Of a stretch of DNA of 64,000 bases, positions 57,177-64,000 are shown piece after piece (positions within the stretch are counted from its first letter, which is position 1; every line of letters begins with the position of its first letter). The position numbers and the translations under genes are program-made. The stretch is from Clusia tigrina (Eukaryota; Arthropoda; Insecta; Diptera; Clusiidae), in the NCBI GenBank assembly GCA_920105625.2, contig OV050030.1, forward strand, positions 100,256,152-100,320,151, written 5' to 3'. The notes under the pieces were generated by a model, which saw only the letters and a list, made by a program, of their open reading frames with translations, ran no database searches and was not told the DNA's origin.

Positions 57177-57490
57177 TTATTTAATGTTAATTACAGCATC
57201 TAGCTGTTTTAAACTGTCATAGCCTAAAATGCCATGAAAAGTTTTTAGAGGGAGTAATAAAAAAAATTTTATAAGTTCTGCTTGATTAAAAAGTTGCAAA
57301 AATGTGTGGTGTTTGATTTCTATGTCACCAGCTATAGTTTTTGCTAGAAATATATCTTCATTTACTAATACTTTTTTTGCTAAGCTTGGCTGAATATAAT
57401 TCTGACTTGAGCCAGTATCAATAAGAAATTTGAATGATTCGCCGCTCTTCGTGCGACATTCCAAATAAGGCAGCGAAGAGCGTTTTAGGC
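57177..57490 (-). pseudogene. Family D protease
   Basis: A 95-codon frame with FKFLIDTGSSQNYIQPSLA gives the retropepsin DTG active site. GYDSLKQLDAVINIK ends it at a stop at 57,177, just before the RT linker. It is in the -1 frame relative to family D gag, consistent with gag-pol frameshifting. The stop separates it from RT, where a continuous pol would be expected. Confidence 0.75.
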
Positions 57491-58448
57491 TTAAAAATGA
57501 AGATCACTATATTCATAATATTGTCCTTCCTCTTTTGTGTTCTCAGTCACTACACTAAGATATTCATTGAGATGTTCATCTTCTACGGGGTTGGAGCTAG
57601 TGCTTGGAGAGTTATTTATATGAAAATTACGTTGCATCTTTTGTGGTTTGACATTCTGCGCAGAAGCTGATTGTGGCCCTTTACCGAAAATTTGATTGTT
57701 TTGAGGACGGTTCATATAGTCAATACGACGTGAACGCAAAGTTTCGTCTATCTCCATAGGCACCGGTGGTTTTGGGGCCTGTGGGCGCATGGGCGGTTGG
57801 TTGGTCGATGTTTGTACGTTCGGATTATTGTTTAATGTCTGATTTGGAAAGTTTTGTCGCAAAATAAATTGTGGTTGTGGTTGTGGCAAGTGTGCCATTT
57901 GTGGATAGAATTGCTGTTGATTTAATTGCCTACGAAAGTTTCTTGGTGGTAAAGATGGTGCGGTGTTTCTTTGCATCCCTCTACGAACAAAATTGGTACT
58001 GTGGGCGTATCGTGTGCGGTATCCTTGATTCTCCAGTTTTAGACACAAGTACAGAGCTTGTGGCAGATCTATTGGTTCTTTCATACCCAAGAGCCTAGGT
58101 AGATCGTCGTTAAGGCCTCGCACAATTGTGTCTAAAGCCTTGTTTCTGTATGTGTGTGTTAGAAGATTGAGAGCTTCACTACCTACGTCCATACTTCCAA
58201 GTTTATTAAGAATCAACGATAAATTGGAATACACAGCCTGATAAAATTCCTCTACTGACATGTTTGACTGGACCAATGAGGTCATTTGATATTCGAGGGT
58301 AGACACATCGCGTTTATCCGCGTAATGTAGAGTTAAACACTTGCAAATAGCGCCCCAATCTAGAGGTGTGTTATAAGACTCCAACACGACGTCTGCATTG
58401 CCCACGATTTTGTTTCTAATAACATTAAGGATCCCATAGTATTCTGGA
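57491..58448 (-). pseudogene. Family D Gag, 5'-truncated
   Basis: Reading is open from about 58,448 (PEYYGILNVIRNKIVGNAD) to the stop at 57,491. A capsid-like core (LTLHYADKRDVSTLEYQM, EEFYQAVYSNLSLILNKLGS) precedes a Pro/Gln/Asn-rich, basic nucleocapsid-like segment and an acidic end. The N-terminus and leader are missing where the family B LTR begins. The layout resembles the family A Gag. Confidence 0.78.
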
Positions 58449-58866
58449 TTAATTCTGGTTTATTTGGTGGCTCGCTGGCCTTTTTATATTATTCAATTCT
58501 TATTGTTTTCTTATTCTAACCTATATAAAATGTATCTATCTTATTTACACTAGTTACAAATCATATTCCCGAAATTTGTCTCAAGTATCGGATTACCGAT
58601 ATTATTCATTGACGAATCATCGTCTTTGTTTATGTTAATTATTTTGAGTGCAAGTACAGGGCTAAAAGTCACTGCACTGTCTAACATGCATGCGCTGCAA
58701 TATATGCAGCGTGTGTTATTTCACCCCCAAAACGCTGGTCTAGCGTATTTGGACATTGAGTGCAATTGCGCACGCTGCGCTATTGTCAGTTTGTTTGCAT
58801 ATGCGACTTGCTGCTGTGCTTATGACGATGTGTGGTCGTCAGTGTACACTTGTATGGTACACTACA
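58449..58866 (-). repeat. Family B 3' LTR
   Basis: On the minus strand it starts TGTAGTGTACCATACAAG at 58,866 directly after the purine tract CTTAAGGGTGAGGG. The inner limit is approximate, because the junction with family D gag near 58,449 shows a repeated CCAGAAT. A TATA-like AATATAAAAAGGCC lies near 58,485. Confidence 0.75.
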
Positions 58867-59096
58867 CCCTCACCCTTAAGAGAAAAATTAGGGGTGTTAG
58901 CAAATAATTTTTCTGGAAATATGGTTTGCGTTGTATTACAATTGTCTTATGTTAGATGATTTACATATTAATTGTTTCTTATTATTAATGTTACATAGTA
59001 GCGTTTTTTAAAATTACAAATTATGCAGTTTACATATTTTTATGATTATTAATTACATTGTTTTGCTTATATATTGTGATATTTTTAATTATAAAT

Positions 59097-62000
59097 TTAA
59101 ATTACATTGTATGGTTTTAATTGATTATTATGTACTTTCTTAGGTGTACCATTATATTCTATTAATGAATTTACTCCTAACTTATCTAGTATCTTATATG
59201 GTCCTTTATATGGATTTACATTCTTTTTTCTGTTTTCTACTTTTAATAGAACTAAATCTCCTATTTCTACATTAAGTGTATTTGTATTAGTTTTTGAATC
59301 GGTTAGTGTGCGTTTTTGTTTTGCTTTTATTAGCATTTGTTTTGCCTTTTCGTGGGCATAGCGTAATCTCGCTTTTAGCTCGTTGGCGTAATTTTCAAAG
59401 TTGTAAATTTTTGTGTTACTTTCTATTATTTCATTGGGTAAACCTGGGAGTTTCCCATATATTAATTCATATGGCGTGTAGCCCGTGTCAACATGTGGCA
59501 TTGTGTTGTACGTAAAAGTGAAGTAGGGAATCCACTTATCCCATTCGTCGTCGTTTGTCGATGTCAGTAGGAATTCATTCAAGACTCTGTGGTTGCGTTC
59601 TAGTGAGCCTATCGTTTGGTGGTGGTACGGTGTCGAAAATTTCTGTTGTATTTTGAGCAGTGTACATATGTTTGCCATTAGCTCGTTTGTAAATTCTGTC
59701 CCGTTGTCAGATTTAAGAATTTTGAAGTGTCCGTATTTGAGTATAAATTGTTCAACTAATGTTTTGGCTGTTGTGAGTGCGTCTTTTGTTATCATTGGAT
59801 GTGCGATTACGAACTTTGTCAGCTCGCACTGCATGGTCAGTATGTAGCGGTATTCGTTTGAAATTTTTAGTGGTCCTACGGTGTCAATTGATATAACTTC
59901 GAAACTTGTGTTAGGGGTGTCTGTTATGGTTTGTGGTTCTTTGATGTGTCTTGTTTGTTTACACTTCACGCATGTGTCACAGTTGGATACGAATTTCTTT
60001 ACCATTTGGTTCATATTTTTCCAAATGTATCTTTGTTTTAATTTGAGTAGAGTTTTTCTTACTCCGGGATGTCCTGTTTTGTGGCATTCATCTATTAGTT
60101 TGTATTTTAAAATATCCTCCGTTATTCTCTTTGGAGGTATATAAATTAATATTTTTAGCTGAGGACTTTTGCTATTAATTTTTATTTTTGCGTAGGCTTC
60201 TTTAAATTCTTCTTTTGTATATATTTTGAATATTTCATCATTATTTGCAATTGCTAATTCTTTAATTTTTTCTTTCTTCGTTTTGGATATCAATTTCCTC
60301 AGAATCGAGTCTAGTCTCGCTGATTTATCATTGATTCCTGCATGCTTTATATTTTCATTTATATTTTTATTTTTAGGTCGGAGCTTCTTCAGAGTCGAAT
60401 CTTGATTCGGTGAATTATCGCTTTCGCCTATGTGCACAATATCATTTTTCATATATATATTCATTTTTTCAAAGCTTTGATTTTTCTTGTCGACATTAAA
60501 TTTTAATTTTTTAATATTCTTGACGTCATTTATTGATGTACATTCCCATATTTGAAGGTGATCAGTCTCCTGAGATATGCAATTTCTCAATTTCTTATTT
60601 TCATTTTTATTTGCCTCTTTATTTATTTCATTTTTATTTGCCTCTTTATTTATTTCATTTTTATTTGCCTCTTTATTTATTTCATTTTTATTTGCCATCC
60701 CTCTCGTTATTACTAGGGTTCTTTTGGCTTTTTCATCAATTTCTTTCGGTATCATCTCTTTTAGAATGTCTGAATCGATTTGTATTCTTGACAATGCATC
60801 TGCATTTGTATTCATCTTTCCAGTTTTATATACTATGTTAAAATCATAGTCACTGAGGTCTAATCTAATTCTGGTCATTTTAGATGAAGGGTTTTTGTGA
60901 GAGAATAGCGATATCAGTGGTCGATGGTCAGTTACTACCGTGAACTTTTGACCATATAGATAGGGTTTGAAGAAGTTAATACCCCAATGTATTGCTAGTA
61001 GCTCTTTTTCTATTACTGGCTTATTCAAATCGTGTTTTTGTAATGATTTGCTAGCATATGATATTGGTAAATCTTGTCCTATTTCGCCTTGTGATAGTAC
61101 GGCGCCTAATGCATAATTCGATGCATCTGTAGTTAATATGAAAGGTTTATCAAAATTTGGGTATTGCAATAGTGGTGGGTTTATTAATTTTAGTTTAAGA
61201 GTTTCAAAAGATATTTGGCATTCATCTGTCCATACAAATTTGGCTGATTTCTTTAGTAAGGAGTTTAAACATTTTGCAATATCTGCAAATTCTGGTATAA
61301 ATTTTCTATAGTAGTTGCAGAATGCAACGAATCTTCTTACTTCGTCTGCGTTTTTCGGTTGAGGGTAATTTTTTACAGTCTCGTATTTTGCTGGGTCAGT
61401 TTTAACTCCGTCTTGTGTAATCAAATGTCCTAAATATACGACTTCTGGTCTCAGAAAGTTGCATTTTGCTGCGTTTAATTTTAAGTTATGTTGTTTTAGT
61501 CTGTCTAGTACTTTGATTAAATTTTGGTTATGGTGGTTTAGACTGCATCCATAGATGATTATGTCATCTACATAAAGGAATGCTTCTGAGTCAAGTCCTG
61601 AGAGTGCTATTGTTAACATTCTCTGAAAGCTGTTGGATGAAATTTTTAGTCCGAAAGGTAGTCTTTTAAATTGATAATGTCCATTAGATGTGGAAAAAGC
61701 TGTTAATGGTCGTGATTGTTTTTCTAATTTTATTTGATGAAATGAACTGGTCATGTCTAAGGTTGAAAACCATTTTGCTCTGCCTAACTTGTCTAGAATG
61801 TCTTCTAGGCGAGTTAGCGGGAATTTATCATTTACTATTTTGTCATTCAGTTTTCTAAAATCCACTACTAGTCTCCATTTCTTTTTGTCAATAGTGTTCT
61901 TTTTAGGAACCAAAAGGAGTGGAGCATTGTATGGGCTGACTGAAGGTTCAATGATATCCTCTTGTAGCATTTTCTTTACCTGTTCATTCACAATTTCTGT

Positions 62001-62912
62001 GTGTGTGTGTGGCAGTCTGTAGTTTTTAATGTAAACGGGGGTGTTGTCATGTGTCGTTATGTTTTGTGTGTAAAAATTGTTTGTCGAAAGTGGTTCGTCT
62101 TCAAGATGAAAAACTTCTTGGTATTGTCTTAGGATGTTTATGAGTTGGGTTTTTGTAGTTTCGTCTGTGCAGTTAAAATTTAAAGTTTCAATGATTTTCT
62201 GTAGTCTATTTTCATTGTAATTATCTTGCGTACTGTACTTTAGTATGTCATAATTTTTTAGTGAGTCAGTTTCAAATTGTATTCCGTCTAAAATTACCTC
62301 TTTGTTTGTTGTATTTAAAATTTTTATGTGGGTTATACCACTTTTGGGTGCTATTGAGTTGCTTAGAAATATGCCTTCTTGTAATTCTTTATTTAGAATT
62401 ATTTTGTCTTCATTTATGTTTAATTTTAAGGCTTGTATTATTTCTGTTCTTGCTGGTATTTTTATTGTTTGAGTATCGTGAGATTTAGTGTGCATGGGTA
62501 TAATGAATGTTTGTTTGTTTACGTACGCGGAAATTGTAAACGTTTCATAATCGATTTTACATATATATTTTTCAAAAAAATCCCTACCTAGAATGCCATC
62601 TGTTTCTATTGGAAATGTTTTGTTTACTAATTGGAAAGGGTGGTTGCAAGATTCTTCTCCAATATCTAATTGTAATTCTATTTGACCTTCAGAATATACC
62701 TCTTCGTTTGTTATGCCTGTTAATTTGCATTTGTCATCAGGAAAGTATTCGTGATTTTCTAATTTGCTGCTTATTTTGCATAATGAGATGTCGGCACCTG
62801 TGTCTATCAAAAATGTCATTTTTTGCTTTTTGTGTGTCAGCGTGACGAAATTTGTGTGGTTATCCGAGATTTTATACACATTTAATTTTGGCTGTCCAGA
62901 ATGGTTATACAT
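59097..62912 (-). CDS. pol: Family B Pol polyprotein (1,271 residues)
   Basis: This is one open frame. Protease: TFLIDTGADISLCK (~residues 33-46). RT: WRLVVDFRKLNDK, LDMTSSFHQIKL, LPFGLKISSNSFQR, FLYVDDIIIYG. RNase H: FILTTDASNYALGAVLSQ, VVTDHRPLISLF, NTNADALSRI. A 9-residue unit ANKNEINKE repeats about 3.5 times in the linker. Integrase: zinc finger (CHKTGHPGVRKTLLK, CDTCVKCK) and a catalytic set in VISIDTVGPL, LKSDNGTEFTN and IGSLERNHRV with 35 residues between the last Asp and Glu. All catalytic residues are present and the length is normal, so it looks enzymatically competent. It overlaps gag by 31 bp in the -1 frame. The first Met at 62,912 need not be the real start, because translation by frameshifting is likely. 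Confidence 0.93.
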   Translation of the reverse strand: MYNHSGQPKLNVYKISDNHTNFVTLTHKKQKMTFLIDTGADISLCKISSKLENHEYFPDDKCKLTGITNEEVYSEGQIELQLDIGEESCNHPFQLVNKTFPIETDGILGRDFFEKYICKIDYETFTISAYVNKQTFIIPMHTKSHDTQTIKIPARTEIIQALKLNINEDKIILNKELQEGIFLSNSIAPKSGITHIKILNTTNKEVILDGIQFETDSLKNYDILKYSTQDNYNENRLQKIIETLNFNCTDETTKTQLINILRQYQEVFHLEDEPLSTNNFYTQNITTHDNTPVYIKNYRLPHTHTEIVNEQVKKMLQEDIIEPSVSPYNAPLLLVPKKNTIDKKKWRLVVDFRKLNDKIVNDKFPLTRLEDILDKLGRAKWFSTLDMTSSFHQIKLEKQSRPLTAFSTSNGHYQFKRLPFGLKISSNSFQRMLTIALSGLDSEAFLYVDDIIIYGCSLNHHNQNLIKVLDRLKQHNLKLNAAKCNFLRPEVVYLGHLITQDGVKTDPAKYETVKNYPQPKNADEVRRFVAFCNYYRKFIPEFADIAKCLNSLLKKSAKFVWTDECQISFETLKLKLINPPLLQYPNFDKPFILTTDASNYALGAVLSQGEIGQDLPISYASKSLQKHDLNKPVIEKELLAIHWGINFFKPYLYGQKFTVVTDHRPLISLFSHKNPSSKMTRIRLDLSDYDFNIVYKTGKMNTNADALSRIQIDSDILKEMIPKEIDEKAKRTLVITRGMANKNEINKEANKNEINKEANKNEINKEANKNENKKLRNCISQETDHLQIWECTSINDVKNIKKLKFNVDKKNQSFEKMNIYMKNDIVHIGESDNSPNQDSTLKKLRPKNKNINENIKHAGINDKSARLDSILRKLISKTKKEKIKELAIANNDEIFKIYTKEEFKEAYAKIKINSKSPQLKILIYIPPKRITEDILKYKLIDECHKTGHPGVRKTLLKLKQRYIWKNMNQMVKKFVSNCDTCVKCKQTRHIKEPQTITDTPNTSFEVISIDTVGPLKISNEYRYILTMQCELTKFVIAHPMITKDALTTAKTLVEQFILKYGHFKILKSDNGTEFTNELMANICTLLKIQQKFSTPYHHQTIGSLERNHRVLNEFLLTSTNDDEWDKWIPYFTFTYNTMPHVDTGYTPYELIYGKLPGLPNEIIESNTKIYNFENYANELKARLRYAHEKAKQMLIKAKQKRTLTDSKTNTNTLNVEIGDLVLLKVENRKKNVNPYKGPYKILDKLGVNSLIEYNGTPKKVHNNQLKPYNVI

Positions 62913-64000
62913 TCTGGGCCTTGTTCGTTTCCCGTATCGTGTATCATGTTTATGCGGCGGTTTCTGTTTGAGTTGTAATTGTTGTTGTTGTTCTGTTGTC
63001 TGCCTTGTGAGTTGTAGTTGTTGTTGTTGTTGTAGCTGTTGTTGTGTCTGAAGTTGTTATTATTTTGATTGTTGGTGTTGTTGTAGTTATTGTTTCTTTG
63101 ACTGTAATTTGTATTGCTACGGTTATTGTTATTGTATTTATTTTTGTCATAGCGTGTGCTGAAATTATGTCGTGTGTTGTTTGTGTATTGTGGAGTAGGG
63201 TTGAATGAATTATATTTGCGCGGAGCGTTGAAATTGGACCTTGTACCTTGTGAGTTGAATGAATTATGTCTTACTTGCATCAGCTGTGATGTGTTCGGCA
63301 TTATTCTAGATTCGCTCTCAAGTTCAAGTGCCAATTCTGTTGCTTCTGCTAGATCTTGTGGTCTTGCAGCAAAAATTGTCGCTTTGTAATTTTCATTCAG
63401 TCCTTTCTTGAAAGTGTCCAATGCTAACTTGTTGTTTGTTTTTATAATTACGTTCTTTTCTGCTTGTGTAGCTGTCTCTCCTAAAGTGTGTATGTTGATT
63501 CTGTTTAAACTTTCTATTATTGTCAGTATTTTTTCTTTGTATGAATTGATTCCTGAGTTCCTTTGTTGTAGATTAGTTAGTCTGGCTTGTAGCTGTGGTA
63601 TTGTTGTCGCGTCTTTGTACCTCTGTTGTAGTAGAGTGGTAAGTGTATTTAAGTCTTCTGGTTTTGTGTAACCTCCTATTGCTGTTCTTACATTGGCAGA
63701 TAATTTGGCATGGTAGATATACTCTAGTAAATCTGTCTGTCCTGACTCGTTGAGTGATTTGTTTATCAGCTCAGCTGTGATTATGAAACTATCTAATTCT
63801 CTGAAGTTGCCCGTAAATGTGGGTAGAGATTTTGATGCTGTTTCTATGCTAAAAGATGCCATGTTGTCTATTGGTTCAGTCTCTTCGGTTAATTGTTGTA
63901 GTAAAATGGTTTTTATTGTGGAATAAGTATTGGCGAAGCTAATTTTTATTCCAGTTAGGTCTTTATTGTCAGTGTCGGTCTCTATTATATTATTAAATTC
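62882..64000 (-). CDS. gag: Family B Gag, N-terminus beyond window edge
   Basis: The frame is open from the window edge. A Met lies at 63,862, but in-frame codons upstream (DLTGIKISFANTYSTIKTIL) match the relic at 23.6 kb, so the true start is outside. The capsid-like part includes FTGNFRELDSFIITAELINK, NVRTAIGGYTKPEDL and TIPQLQARLTNLQQR. From about 63,240 to 62,950 it is extremely Asn-rich with Tyr, Arg and Gln and no Cys knuckle. Asn tracts are coded by GTT/ATT-rich antisense runs. It ends INMIHDTGNEQGPECITILD. Role: particle formation and RNA packaging. Confidence 0.9.
   Translation of the reverse strand, partial: EFNNIIETDTDNKDLTGIKISFANTYSTIKTILLQQLTEETEPIDNMASFSIETASKSLPTFTGNFRELDSFIITAELINKSLNESGQTDLLEYIYHAKLSANVRTAIGGYTKPEDLNTLTTLLQQRYKDATTIPQLQARLTNLQQRNSGINSYKEKILTIIESLNRINIHTLGETATQAEKNVIIKTNNKLALDTFKKGLNENYKATIFAARPQDLAEATELALELESESRIMPNTSQLMQVRHNSFNSQGTRSNFNAPRKYNSFNPTPQYTNNTRHNFSTRYDKNKYNNNNRSNTNYSQRNNNYNNTNNQNNNNFRHNNSYNNNNNYNSQGRQQNNNNNYNSNRNRRINMIHDTGNEQGPECITILDSQN

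Larger units (their letters stand above)
45420..58448 (-). mobile_element. Errantivirus-like gypsy family D, split by family A
   Basis: Minus-strand order is gag (58,448-57,491), protease, RT start, [family A insertion 49,500-56,541], RT end, RNase H, integrase, env, LTR (from 45,744). Excising family A with one copy of its 5-bp duplication restores the RT codons across the junction (...NAP|AIFQRTLDD). The 5' LTR, leader and gag N-terminus are missing, replaced by the family B LTR at about 58,449. Several single-base frameshifts inactivate it, but domains are long and clear, suggesting moderate age. Confidence 0.88.
58449..64000 (-). mobile_element. Gypsy family B element, intact coding region, cut by window edge
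   Basis: The 3' LTR (to 58,866), polypurine tract, full pol and at least 372 codons of gag are present and uninterrupted. There is no env between pol and LTR, unlike families A, C and D. The 5' LTR and leader lie beyond the right edge. The layout of gag plus pol in overlapping frames resembles the mdg1/mdg3/micropia side of Ty3/gypsy. It replaced the 5' end of family D and so probably inserted there. Confidence 0.9.

Noticed and set aside
63156..63671. Plus-strand frames (77 and 87 codons) opposite family B gag
   Set aside because: They are antisense to a long intact gag frame and show no recognisable domain.

Overview
The window is an AT-rich, eukaryotic, almost purely repetitive stretch of DNA. 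Every coding signal I can recognise belongs to a transposable element, apart from one small spliced Myb/SANT-type gene that also appears to be element-borne. The mix points to an insect, most likely a dipteran: Ty3/gypsy errantivirus-like elements with Env remains, LOA-, I- and Jockey-clade LINEs, DD41D 'rosa'-type and DD34D mariner-like transposases, a Tc1-like transposase and a Harbinger-like element. The DD41D family is best known from tephritid fruit flies, so a tephritid is my favoured guess, without proof. I see no rRNA, tRNA, CRISPR or prokaryotic feature and no convincing host housekeeping exon.

Layout. 0-4.3 kb: an integrase tail, a (TA)n microsatellite, an internally deleted rosa element, decayed gag-like DNA and an LTR. 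4.3-9.8 kb: a relic gypsy element (family A-prime) whose LTR is split by a 5'-truncated I-like LINE. 9.8-14.7 kb: a promoter-like and tandem-repeat region, then a 5'-truncated LOA LINE bracketed by about 420-bp direct repeats and itself carrying a short, fresh Jockey insertion. 15.8-18.1 kb: a dead Tc1-like transposase and unrecognised sequence. 18.26-23.33 kb: a full-length but mutated LOA LINE with a 13-bp target duplication. 23.4-26.8 kb: a relic of gypsy family B, split by a Harbinger-like element holding the Myb/SANT gene. 26.8-31.6 kb: a long Jockey-clade LINE followed by a deleted mariner.

31.66-45.3 kb: an errantivirus-like family (C) arranged head to tail. It reads partial unit - LTR - full unit - LTR - partial unit on the minus strand, with a Jockey LINE in its RT flanked by a 118-bp duplication. 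45.4-58.45 kb: family D (gag, pol, env on the minus strand), interrupted inside the RT gene by a complete family A element (49,500-56,541) with two 405-bp LTRs. 58.45-64 kb: family B, with an uninterrupted 1,271-codon pol and a gag that runs off the right edge. This is the best-preserved autonomous-looking element.

The window is a nested TE graveyard with a few young members (family B, family A, the 407-bp Jockey insert). I found no convincing new biological system. The most unusual items are the Harbinger-like element with its split-start-codon Myb/SANT gene, the head-to-tail errantivirus array, and the unusually long duplications flanking two LINE insertions. All assignments come from reading motifs by eye. 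No database search was run.
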